In this document: piece by piece, positions 33,746-40,302 of the stretch
Numbering within the stretch: the stretch's first letter is position 1
How the letters are laid out: the number at the start of each line of letters is the position of its first letter
Source: JBCDAP01 sp038747915
Lineage (GTDB): Bacteria; Planctomycetota; Phycisphaerae; Phycisphaerales; UBA1924
NCBI GenBank assembly: GCA_038747915.1
Contig: JBCDJJ010000027.1
Location: 1 to 40,302 of the forward strand
Direction: 5' to 3'
Length of the DNA: 40,302 nucleotides
The notes under the pieces: generated by a model
Databases searched by the model: none
Seen by the model: only the letters and a program-made list of their open reading frames with translations
Told to the model about the DNA's origin: nothing
Program-made: the position numbers and the translations under genes

Positions 33746-34240
33746 GTGTCCCCTTTCGCTACCGTCAATCCCGACGAATACCACCCTTTCGAGTTCGAAA
33801 CCGAGATCGTGCATCACAATCTTGGTACCTATCGCTACACGGTTGTCTTTCTCGACCCCGAACTCCACGAACACCTGCCGCTGAAGAAGTACCCTCGGCT
33901 TCGAGCTTCAGGTGAAGTCCGAGACATCCCTTTCGATGGCGCATGGCAACCGGTGCGCGGGAGGTGGTATCTCATGCTCTCAAAGCAGTTGATGCGGGGG
34001 GGCGAGTTTGAAGTGGGTGACGTGGTCACAGTGCGTTTCCGAGTTGAAGACCCGGATTCGATTGACATGCCGCCCGAACTCGTTCGAGCGCTGCAGTCGA
34101 GTAAACCACTCCAGTCGGCGTGGGACGCGCTGACCCCAGGAAAGCGCCGAGGGCTGGCGTACGGCATTGCCAATGCGAAAACGCAACCAACGCGATCGAA
34201 GCGACTCCGAGCCGTTTTGGAGCAACTCAGGCAATCATGA
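33746..34240 (+). CDS. DUF1905 / YdeI-OmpD-associated family protein
   Basis: Protein of 164 aa. The N-terminal half is a DUF1905 beta-barrel (FETEIVHHNLGTYRYTVVFL, then ASGEVRDIPFDGAWQPV and RWYLMLSKQLMR). The C-terminal third is the OmdA helical part (ALQSSKPLQSAWDALTPGKR, then RGLAYGIANAKTQPTRSKR). Members such as YdeI have been linked to bacteriocin or antimicrobial peptide protection, but the mechanism is unclear. The start is GTG 33746, three bases after the SnoaL stop. The usual two-domain order is complete and nothing appears truncated. Confidence 0.82.
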   Translation: MSPFATVNPDEYHPFEFETEIVHHNLGTYRYTVVFLDPELHEHLPLKKYPRLRASGEVRDIPFDGAWQPVRGRWYLMLSKQLMRGGEFEVGDVVTVRFRVEDPDSIDMPPELVRALQSSKPLQSAWDALTPGKRRGLAYGIANAKTQPTRSKRLRAVLEQLRQS

Positions 34241-34378
34241 TGAACGCTTGCGATGAGGAGGAAACACGTCGGCCTCTGACCCGTTCACACGACGTTGAAC
34301 ACTGGATGGCGAGACAAGTTTGAACTCGTACCAAGTCACCTTGAATCAGTCACTTACCACCGTCGATCACTCAGCAAA

Positions 34379-34452
34379 TCGGGGCGACTGGATTTGAACC
34401 AGCGACCTCCACACCCCCAGTATGGCGCGCTACCAAGCTGCGCTACGCCCCG
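34379..34452 (-). tRNA. tRNA-Pro (anticodon GGG)
   Basis: The minus strand folds as a full cloverleaf: acceptor CGGGGCG/CGCCCCG, D-stem GCGC/GCGC, anticodon stem CCATA/TGTGG with loop CTGGGGG, and T-arm GCTGG-TTCAAAT-CCAGT. The anticodon GGG reads the proline codon CCC. The 3' CCA is not encoded. It borders the accessory block 31.4-34.3 kb. Confidence 0.96.
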
Positions 34453-34884
34453 GAATTGAGTTGTTCGCAGCCGGTGCGTGGGGGCGCCCCGGCCGAGGTC
34501 GCGGAGGATAGGCCAACAGGGCCGGAACGTCGAACCATCGGCGTGCGAGCCCGGGCCGGGTCGGCACGGCCCATAGCTGGGCCCGCCATCAAGCGGCCGG
34601 GTCCGTCCGGATCGCTCCCGTCCTTCGAGGAATCTGCCTGCCCACCCCCCACTCGCTCGGTCGGCTCTCGGTTGGTATGATTTTCCGTCCGGCTGAGATC
34701 GGCAGCCGGGGCCGTCCGCAGCTCCACCGCTCCGGACGCGCCGGTGGCACGAATTCTCTCATGCTCCGTCTCGGTCGTCGGCCACGCCGATCGAGCGGTC
34801 ACCCCCCGAAGCGGCCTTGTCGTTCGCGCGCCGATCGCGTCGGACGCGGTCCCGCTGAATCGATCCCGCCAGGAACCCCTCCAC
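34453..34884 (+). other. 432-bp gap upstream of rpsB
   Basis: No gene supported; open frames are GC-driven. An extended -10 (TGGTATGAT, 34673-34681) lies 204 bp before the rpsB start, without a clear -35. If used, it would give a leader of about 200 bases. Many S2 messages carry an autoregulatory leader, but I could not identify such a structure here. Confidence 0.45.
34673..34681 (+). promoter_or_regulatory. Possible extended -10 promoter for rpsB-tsf
   Basis: TGGTATGAT matches the extended -10 consensus (TGn then TATAAT) with one mismatch in the hexamer. The region 17 bp upstream does not resemble TTGACA. Weak prediction by eye. Confidence 0.3.
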
Positions 34885-35727
34885 ATGGCAGACGCCCCAA
34901 GCCTCGTCAAGGACCTCATCGAGTCCGGCATCCACTTCGGCCAGCGCACGAGCAACTGGAACCCGAAGATGGCGCCGTACATCTACGGCAAGCGCAACTC
35001 CGTCCACATCATCGACATCAAGGAGACCATCAAAGGCCTCCTGCTCGCCAAGAAGCTCATCACGCGCACCGTCGCCTCGGGCAAAGATGTGTGCTTCGTC
35101 GGCACCAAGCGTCAGTCCAAAGAGGTGCTCGAGACACGGGTGACCGATGTCAAGATGCACTACGTCACCGAGCGGTGGCTGGGCGGCACGCTCACCAACT
35201 TCCGCACCATCCGCAGTCGCCTCAAGCGCCTCGAAGAGCTCGAGGCCATCGAGGAGTCCGACGGCTTCCAGAGCTACTCCAAGAAGATGGAGAGTCAGCT
35301 CCGCCGCGAGATGCGCAAGATCAAGCGCAACCTCGACGGCATCCGCCACATGGACAAGCTCCCCGGCGTGATGGTCGTCATCGATGTCAACCGCGAGGTC
35401 AACGCCCTGCTCGAGGCCCGCAAGCTCGGCATCCCCACCATCTGCCTGATCGATTCCGACGGCGACCCCGAACTCGTCGACATCCCGATCCCCGGCAACG
35501 ACGACTCGATGCGCGCCATCGATGCCGTGGTCCGCGAGCTCTGTCAGGCTGTCGCCGACGGCAAGACCCAGCGCGTCGGCGCCTCCGCCGGCGAGGGCGA
35601 AGAAGGCGAGGGCGAGCCCGCCGAGCAGCGTCCGCGTCGCAGCCGCCGGAGCCAGTTCCGCGCCGACGGCGGCGACGATCAGCCCACCGCCCAGGTCGCC
35701 GCGGCAGCAGAGACCGCCGCCGAGTAA
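34885..35727 (+). CDS. rpsB: 30S ribosomal protein S2
   Basis: Late-assembling protein of the small subunit. The protein of 280 aa begins MADAPSLVKDLIESGIHFGQ, then TSNWNPKMAPYIYGKRN, VCFVGTKRQSKE, ERWLGGTLTNFRTIRSRL and LIDSDGDPELVDIPIPGNDD. All are conserved S2 blocks. The C-terminal 45 residues are an acidic and basic low-complexity tail (GEGEEGEGEPAEQRPRRSRR). That tail makes it longer than E. coli S2 (241 aa). It is followed by tsf, the standard bacterial order, across a 145-bp gap with a double palindrome. Confidence 0.97.
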   Translation: MADAPSLVKDLIESGIHFGQRTSNWNPKMAPYIYGKRNSVHIIDIKETIKGLLLAKKLITRTVASGKDVCFVGTKRQSKEVLETRVTDVKMHYVTERWLGGTLTNFRTIRSRLKRLEELEAIEESDGFQSYSKKMESQLRREMRKIKRNLDGIRHMDKLPGVMVVIDVNREVNALLEARKLGIPTICLIDSDGDPELVDIPIPGNDDSMRAIDAVVRELCQAVADGKTQRVGASAGEGEEGEGEPAEQRPRRSRRSQFRADGGDDQPTAQVAAAAETAAE

Positions 35728-35754
35728 CCCTCGAGCAGACCACGCACGCCGCCA

Positions 35755-35827
35755 CGAGCCGCGGGCGCGAGCCCGCGGGCCCGAACAGCCAGACACACCA
35801 GTCCGCGGGCCCGCGCCCGCAGCTCGC
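35755..35827. repeat. Double-palindrome repeat between rpsB and tsf
   Basis: Arm 1 (35755-35780) and arm 2 (35801-35827) are inverted repeats with few mismatches. Arm 1 also folds on its own (CCGCGGGC / GCCCGCGG around GCGA). This is the same two-hairpin, mutually complementary plan as at 3741-3814, but with unrelated sequence. It may partly end transcription between rpsB and tsf. Confidence 0.72.
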
Positions 35828-35872
35828 ACGACACCCACCCAGTACATCACACCGATCACCGGAGAGACAGGA

Positions 35873-36682
35873 ATGCCCGACGTGGAAATCAACGCCAAGG
35901 ATGTCATGCAGCTCCGTCAGAAGACGGGCCTTCCCATGATGAAATGCAAGGAAGCGCTCCTTGAGAACGGCGGCGACCCCGTCGCCGCCGAGGAGTGGCT
36001 CCGCAAGAAGCTCAAGGGCAAGATGGAGACGCGCACCGACCGCGCCGCGGGCGAGGGCCGCGTGGCCGTCGCCATCGAGGGCGCCAAGGCCGCCATCATC
36101 GAGCTCCGTGCCGAGACCGACTTCACCGCCAAGAACGACAAGTTTGTCGAGGCCGCCCACCAGGTCGCCACCAAGGCGCTCGCCGGCGCCTCGATCGACG
36201 AGCTCAACGAGTCGATCTCGGACCTCAAGATCGAGACCGGCGAGAACATCTCCGTCTCTCGTGCCGAGGTCGCCGAGGGCGCCGGGTTCGGCAGCTACGT
36301 TCACCACGACGGCAAGACCGGCGTGCTGCTCGTCTGCGACGGACCGGTCGAGGAGTCGGTCGGCAAGCAGATCGGCATGCACATCGTCTCCGCGGTCCCG
36401 ATCCCCCAGGGCGTCACCAAGGACGATGTGCCCGAGTCGGTCATCGAGAAGGAGCGTCAGTTCGCCCTCTCCCTCGCCGAGCAAGAGGGCAAGCCCAAGG
36501 AGATCGCCGAGAAGATGGTCGAGGGCAAGGTCCGCAAGCTCTACTCCGAGCTCGCGCTCATCGAGCAGGACTTCGTGATCGACCCTTCGAAGAAGGTCAA
36601 GGATGTCCTCGGCTCGGTGTCGGCCACCAAGTTCTTCCGCTTCCAGGTCGGCGAGGGTGCCGACTCGGGCGCGGACGCCTGA
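35873..36682 (+). CDS. tsf: Elongation factor Ts
   Basis: Guanine nucleotide exchange factor that recycles EF-Tu. The protein of 269 aa has the UBA-like N-terminus (VMQLRQKTGLPMMKCKEALL) and EEWLRKKLKGKMETR. The EF-Tu-contact motif AAIIELRAETDFTAKNDKF (usually E-V-N-x-E-T-D-F-V-A-x-N) follows, then IGMHIVSAVPI and the C-terminal LIEQDFVIDPSKKVKDVL. Length is intermediate between the short and E. coli-type forms. GGAGAG upstream of ATG 35873 is a good ribosome site. The rpsB-tsf pairing supports the call. Confidence 0.97.
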   Translation: MPDVEINAKDVMQLRQKTGLPMMKCKEALLENGGDPVAAEEWLRKKLKGKMETRTDRAAGEGRVAVAIEGAKAAIIELRAETDFTAKNDKFVEAAHQVATKALAGASIDELNESISDLKIETGENISVSRAEVAEGAGFGSYVHHDGKTGVLLVCDGPVEESVGKQIGMHIVSAVPIPQGVTKDDVPESVIEKERQFALSLAEQEGKPKEIAEKMVEGKVRKLYSELALIEQDFVIDPSKKVKDVLGSVSATKFFRFQVGEGADSGADA

Positions 36683-36683
36683 G

Positions 36684-36920
36684 ATGCGCCCCGCACGCCA
36701 CCAGGCCACGAGCCCGCGGATCCCGATCTGCGGGCTGCTCTGGTTCACCGTGGTGGCCGCGCCCCTTGCGGTGTCGCCCGGGTGCTACGAGCGGGTCGTG
36801 CGGCGTGAGGGGGCTTTCACCCAGAGTTCTCCGGTCTACGAACGCTCCGACGAAGACCTCTTCCTGCTCAAGGACCTGGAAAACCTCGGCCGAGAGCTCT
36901 CGGGTGAGGACTCGCGCTGA
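36684..36920 (+). CDS. Small putative lipoprotein
   Basis: Protein of 78 aa with a basic N-terminus, a hydrophobic stretch (GLLWFTVVAAPLAVSPGC) and a single Cys followed by YERVVRREGAF. The Cys position suggests a lipoprotein, but the -3 residue is Ser, so the lipobox is imperfect. The C-terminal 35 residues are charged and helical (ERSDEDLFLLKDLENLGREL). The GCYERVV start resembles small planctomycete lipoproteins I recall, but no function is known. The ATG follows the tsf stop by one base, so it is probably translated from the tsf message. Confidence 0.6.
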   Translation: MRPARHQATSPRIPICGLLWFTVVAAPLAVSPGCYERVVRREGAFTQSSPVYERSDEDLFLLKDLENLGRELSGEDSR

Positions 36921-37016
36921 GAATCAGTCCACAAGGCCCCCGAACATCCGGAGGACGCCCGCCAGCGAAGCCGATATGGTTCGCACGCACCCCGAGTTCC
37001 GGCCGGAGACCGTCTG

Positions 37017-37586
37017 ATGGGCATCGAACAGGCCATTACCGCCGAGGGATTCCTCACCACCCAGCTCAAGCGGGTGATCAACTGGTCCCGCCGCAACTCG
37101 CTGTGGCCGATGCCATTCGCGACCGCGTGCTGCGGCATCGAGCTCATGGCGACCGCGTCGAGCCGGTACGACCTCGCCCGATTCGGGGCCGAGGTCATGC
37201 GGTTCTCCCCCCGCCAGTCCGACCTGCTCATCGTGGCGGGCCGGATCTCGATCAAAACCATGCCCGTGCTCCAGCACATCTACACGCAGATGGCCGAGCC
37301 GCGCTGGGTCATCTCGATGGGCGCCTGCGCCAGCACCGGCGGTGTCTTCGACACCTACGCCGTCGTCCAGGGGTGCGACCAGTTCATCCCCGTCGATGTC
37401 TACGTGCCCGGGTGCCCGCCCCGCCCCGAGCAGCTCATCGAGGGCGTCATGGCCATCCAGAAGATCATCGACAACGAGGGCATCCCGCCCAAAGGTCCGG
37501 ACGGCAAGCGCGTGCCGCTCGGCATCGCCCTCCCCGCCGCGAGCCCCGCTGAGCCCGCGAAGGTGCCGCTGGGCGTGGGTGCCTGA
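37017..37586 (+). CDS. nuoB: NADH-quinone oxidoreductase subunit B
   Basis: Complex I subunit carrying the N2 [4Fe-4S] cluster next to quinone. The protein of 189 aa shows LWPMPFATACCGIELMA (paired Cys), then FSPRQSDLLIVAGRISIK, WVISMGACASTGGVFDTY (third Cys) and VDVYVPGCPPRPEQLIEG (fourth Cys). All four cluster ligands are present and length is normal. No nuoA, nuoC or nuoD is adjacent, which is unusual because nuoB normally lies in nuoABCD. The downstream epimerase gene starts 3 bp after the stop, so those two are co-transcribed. Confidence 0.95.
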   Translation: MGIEQAITAEGFLTTQLKRVINWSRRNSLWPMPFATACCGIELMATASSRYDLARFGAEVMRFSPRQSDLLIVAGRISIKTMPVLQHIYTQMAEPRWVISMGACASTGGVFDTYAVVQGCDQFIPVDVYVPGCPPRPEQLIEGVMAIQKIIDNEGIPPKGPDGKRVPLGIALPAASPAEPAKVPLGVGA

Positions 37587-37589
37587 CGC

Positions 37590-38387
37590 GTGCGCGTCCT
37601 CGTCACTGGCCTCCGGGGCACTGTCGGGCGAGCCCTCGAGCCGGCGCTGCACGCCGCGGGCCACGAGGTGATCGGATGGGATCGATCCGTCGCCCCGGCC
37701 ACCGACCTCGCAGCGTGCGACGCGTACGTCCGCCAGATCAACCCACGCGGGATCATCCACCTCGCCGTCGCCTCAAACCCCACCGGCGTGGCGAGCGAGG
37801 GCCGCGCCGTCTCGGTCGACTGGTCGATGGTGCTCGCGCGCTACGCCCTCGAGCTGCGGCTGCCGTTCGTCTTCACCTCCACTGTGATGGTGTTTACCGA
37901 CGACGCACCCGGTCCCTTCGAGACCACTAGCGTGCCCGACGCCGCCGAGGGATACGGTGGCGAGAAGGCCGAGGCCGAGCGGCTCATCCGCCAGACGTAC
38001 GACGATGCCGTCATCGCCCGCCTCGGGTGGCAGATCGGCACCGCCCCCGGCTCGAACAACATGATCGACTTCCTGCACCGCCAGATGGCCGAGCACGGCG
38101 TGGTGCGAGCGTCGACCAACTGGACGCCCGCGTGCGCTCACCTCGCCGACACCGCCGAGGCCCTGGTTTGGTGCCTCAGCGCACCGGTCAGCACCTACAT
38201 GCTCGAGGGCAACCGTGCCGGGCACTCGTTCTACGAGATCGCGTCGGCGCTCGGTGCCCGGCACGACGGCGCCTTCACGGTCGAGCCGGCCGACGAGCCG
38301 GCGCGCGATCAACGCATGCTCGACGACCGCGTGCCGATGAAACAGCTCGACGAGTCGCTCGCCGGGCTCGGCGCCACCACCGCCTGA
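37590..38387 (+). CDS. NAD-dependent epimerase / RmlD-like sugar nucleotide reductase family protein
   Basis: Extended short-chain dehydrogenase of 265 aa. The Rossmann motif GLRGTVGRALEP lies at residues 7-18 (G-x-x-G-x-x-G). FTSTVMVFTDDAPGPF and YGGEKAEAERLI supply the catalytic Thr/Ser region and the Y-x-x-x-K pair. Small size and sequence order resemble RmlD (dTDP-4-dehydrorhamnose reductase) more than GalE. No other dTDP-sugar genes are nearby, so the substrate is open. The start is GTG 37590, three bases after the nuoB stop, implying translational coupling to nuoB without an obvious functional link. Confidence 0.8.
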   Translation: MRVLVTGLRGTVGRALEPALHAAGHEVIGWDRSVAPATDLAACDAYVRQINPRGIIHLAVASNPTGVASEGRAVSVDWSMVLARYALELRLPFVFTSTVMVFTDDAPGPFETTSVPDAAEGYGGEKAEAERLIRQTYDDAVIARLGWQIGTAPGSNNMIDFLHRQMAEHGVVRASTNWTPACAHLADTAEALVWCLSAPVSTYMLEGNRAGHSFYEIASALGARHDGAFTVEPADEPARDQRMLDDRVPMKQLDESLAGLGATTA

Positions 38388-38423
38388 ATCATCGCACCGG
38401 GCGCCCGGCACCCGCGACCCCGC

Positions 38424-39821
38424 TCACACCACGCCCTGCGCCTCCATCGCCTCCGCAACCTTATAAAAACCTGCGATGTTCGCCCCGCTCGCGTAGTCAC
38501 CCGGAACGCCGTACTCCGTCGCCGCATCCTGGCAGTGCTCGAAGATGCGGTGCATGATCGCCCGGAGCCGCTCGTCGACCTGGTCCCGCGTCCACCGCTC
38601 CCGCTGGGCGTTCTGCGTCATCTCCAGGCTCGAGACCGCCACACCGCCCGCGTTCGCCGCCTTGCCGGGGCCGAACAGCACGCCCGCCTCGTGGAACGCC
38701 TCCGCCGCGTCGATCGTGCACGGCATGTTCGCCCCCTCGCTCACCGCGCGCACGCCGCCCTCGATCAGCCGGTGGGCCGCCGAAGCGTCGAGTTCGTTCT
38801 GCGTCGCGCACGGCAGCGCCAGCTCGCACGGCACCGCCCACACGCCGCCCGTCACCTCGTACTCACTCAGCGGAACGAACCGCACGCCCTCGAACCGCTC
38901 CGCGTACTCGCTGATCCGACCACGGCGAACCTCCTTGAGTTCCTTTACGAACTCGATCTTCTCCGCGTCGAGCCCCGCCGGGTCGTGGATGAAGCCCGAC
39001 GAATCGCTGAGTGTTACCACACGAGCGCCAAGCTGGGTGAGCTTCTCCGTCGCGTAGATCGCCACGTTGCCCGAACCCGAGACCACCGCCGTCCGGCCGT
39101 CCAGGCCCGACCCGCTGGCCGACAGCATCTCGCCCGCGAAGTACACCGTGCCGTACCCCGTCGCCTCGGTCCGCAGCAGCGACCCGCCCGAGTACGGGCT
39201 CTTACCCGTCAGCACGCCCGTCCACCGGTTGAGCAGCTTCTTGTAGTACCCGAAGAGGTACCCCACCTCGCGCGAGCCCACGCCGATGTCACCCGCCGGC
39301 ACATCCGTCCGGCTCCCGATGTGCCGCGCCAGCTCCGTCATGAACGCCTGGCAGAACCGCATCACCGCGTGGTCGCTCTTGCCTTTCGGATCAAAGTCGG
39401 CCCCGCCCTTGCCTGCGCCGATCGGCTGATCGGTCAGCGCGTTCTTGAAGATCTGCTCGAACCCCAAGAACTTCAGCACGCTCAGGTTCACCGTCGGGTG
39501 GAACCGCAGCCCACCTTTGTAGGGCCCCAGCGAACTCGAGAACTGCACGCGGTACCCCGTGTTTACCTGCACCTCCTCGTGGTCGTCGATCCACGCCACA
39601 CGGAAGATGATCATCCGGTCGGGTACCACCAGACGCTCCAGAATCTTGTTCTGCCGGTACGTCGCGTGCCGCTCGAACACCGGGTGCAGCGTCTGCAGCA
39701 CCTCCCGCGCCGCCTGCAGAAACTCCGGCTGATCGGCGTGCGCCGTCTCGAGCGAGGCAATCACATCGGCGACGTACCCGCGAGCATCGGTCGCAGCGAG
39801 GACAGCGGTGGTGGCAGACAT
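38424..39821 (-). CDS. gdhA: NADP-specific glutamate dehydrogenase
   Basis: Interconverts 2-oxoglutarate plus ammonia and glutamate. The protein of 465 aa, slightly longer than E. coli GdhA (447), shows FRVAWIDDHEEVQVNTGYRV, SLGPYKGGLRFHPTVNLSV with the catalytic-region Lys, GAGKGGADFDPKGKSDHAVM, VPAGDIGVGSREVGYLFG, the nucleotide-binding VVSGSGNVAIYATEKL and GANMPCT. These define the hexameric NADP-type family. ATG 39821 has GGAGAG upstream; the longer frame to 39887 lacks support. It is convergent with the epimerase gene. Confidence 0.96.
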   Translation of the reverse strand: MSATTAVLAATDARGYVADVIASLETAHADQPEFLQAAREVLQTLHPVFERHATYRQNKILERLVVPDRMIIFRVAWIDDHEEVQVNTGYRVQFSSSLGPYKGGLRFHPTVNLSVLKFLGFEQIFKNALTDQPIGAGKGGADFDPKGKSDHAVMRFCQAFMTELARHIGSRTDVPAGDIGVGSREVGYLFGYYKKLLNRWTGVLTGKSPYSGGSLLRTEATGYGTVYFAGEMLSASGSGLDGRTAVVSGSGNVAIYATEKLTQLGARVVTLSDSSGFIHDPAGLDAEKIEFVKELKEVRRGRISEYAERFEGVRFVPLSEYEVTGGVWAVPCELALPCATQNELDASAAHRLIEGGVRAVSEGANMPCTIDAAEAFHEAGVLFGPGKAANAGGVAVSSLEMTQNAQRERWTRDQVDERLRAIMHRIFEHCQDAATEYGVPGDYASGANIAGFYKVAEAMEAQGVV

Positions 39822-39906
39822 GTGGATCTCTCCAGATCGGGACCAAGCCGGGGAAAGAGACAACGCTACCAAAGACAGGGCGAACACGCGTACACTCCGC
39901 CCGTCC

Positions 39907-39981
39907 GGGTGCGTAGCTCAGTTGGTCTAGAGCACCGCCGTTACATGGCGGGGGTCACAGGTTCGAGTCCTGTCGCACCCA
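39907..39981 (+). tRNA. tRNA-Val (anticodon TAC)
   Basis: A full cloverleaf: acceptor GGGTGCG/CGCACCC, D-stem GCTC/GAGC, anticodon stem CCGCC/GGCGG with loop GTTACAT, and a T-loop with GGTTCGAGTCC. The anticodon TAC reads GTA and other valine codons. The 3' CCA is not encoded. It is divergent from gdhA, and composition changes shortly downstream. Confidence 0.97.
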
Positions 39982-40302
39982 CTCCCGCAGCCTCCGCCTA
40001 CAAATCAGCCGATTCCGGCTGCAATCGCTGAATCAGTCGACCGGCGGTGCGTGTGATGGTGCGCTTGCCTCGGGAAGCTGTCTGATACCCCCGAGACCCG
40101 GCAACCCGCGTGCGTACGAGATGCCGCGAAAAGCACAGAGATTCCTTCTGATTCAGGAGATCAAGACCGACAAATATTCGGTGCCCTTCTGCACCGGCGG
40201 TCATGCCAACACAATGGCGCTGTTTTGTACAAACCCTTTGCACATCGTGAAGCTGGTGGTAAATTTCACAGTGTTTAATGTGGATTCATGTGATGAATGC
40301 GA
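39982..40302. other. Right edge of the window, AT-richer toward the end; possible partial frame
   Basis: No confident gene. A plus frame from ATG 40121 stays open to the window edge (60 codons, starting MPRKAQRFLLIQEIKTDKYS), but it has no ribosome site and no recognised motif. A minus frame (40243-39998) is also open and unrecognised. The last 100 bases are clearly richer in A and T than the rest. This could be the start of an element inserted next to tRNA-Val. Confidence 0.3.

Noticed and set aside
34453..34884. S2 autoregulatory leader RNA
   Set aside because: Position is right, but I could not find a conserved pairing pattern by eye. A covariance-model search would decide.
39998..40243. 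81-codon minus-strand frame after tRNA-Val
   Set aside because: No ribosome site, no recognised motif and it overlaps another open frame of equal quality, so neither is called.
1..40302. CRISPR arrays or phage genes
   Set aside because: No regularly spaced direct repeats and no capsid, terminase, integrase or transposase motif were found on either strand.

Overview
The window is GC-rich and looks chromosomal, most likely from a planctomycete of the class Phycisphaerae. This is inferred from gene content, not from a marker search. Supporting signs are an orphan prepilin-like protein with an H-X9-DG motif, secreted proteins with a PSPG-type C-terminal sorting tail or dockerin repeats, scattered housekeeping genes that usually sit in operons (a lone atpG and a lone nuoB), and double-palindrome intergenic repeats. 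Forty protein-coding genes, two tRNA genes and several repeat or regulatory elements can be supported.

Layout. 0.2-8.2 kb (plus strand): photolyase, H-X9-DG prepilin-like protein, small carboxylesterase, a 0.6 kb repeat-bearing gap, a secreted protein with a PSPG tail, a flavin reductase-like protein, ATP synthase gamma, a bacterial PH-domain membrane protein and an acetyl-xylan-esterase-like hydrolase. 8.4-9.9 kb (minus): purF. 10.1-18.5 kb (mostly plus): a secreted protein, rpsD, a large membrane-anchored SurA/PpiD-like protein, a small minus-strand conserved gene, rsmB, a PTS EIIA protein, a divergent QueD/PTPS-family protein and two secreted proteins, one with a single EF-hand and one with a dockerin domain. 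18.8-28.7 kb (minus): a PAS-SpoIIE phosphatase, then a nearly complete pyrimidine pathway, transcribed pyrB, pyrC-like, pyrF, pyrE, carA, carB. 28.8-34.2 kb: a radical SAM protein, a YHYH-domain lipoprotein, and a less GC-biased accessory block (FAD monooxygenase, MarR regulator, SnoaL-like protein, YdeI/DUF1905 protein) ending at tRNA-Pro. 34.9-39.8 kb: rpsB, tsf, a small lipoprotein, nuoB, a sugar-nucleotide epimerase-like gene and, on the minus strand, gdhA. tRNA-Val follows, with an AT-richer right edge.

How the genes work together. The pyrimidine cluster encodes carbamoyl phosphate synthase, aspartate transcarbamoylase, orotate phosphoribosyltransferase and OMP decarboxylase. Its dihydroorotase homologue has lost four of six expected metal ligands. 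It sits directly behind pyrB, which has an N-terminal extension, so it is probably a non-catalytic partner of PyrB, as described for Pseudomonas. No pyrD and no intact dihydroorotase are present, so both must lie elsewhere. PurF supplies the first step of purine synthesis. rpsD, rpsB, tsf and rsmB belong to translation.

The most novel feature is a dispersed element of about 85 bp, present three times (8193-8280, 26038-26123, 30092-30174). Each copy has two hairpins whose arms also pair with each other. Two unrelated sequences at 3741-3814 and 35755-35827 share that double-palindrome plan, recalling REP/BIME elements.
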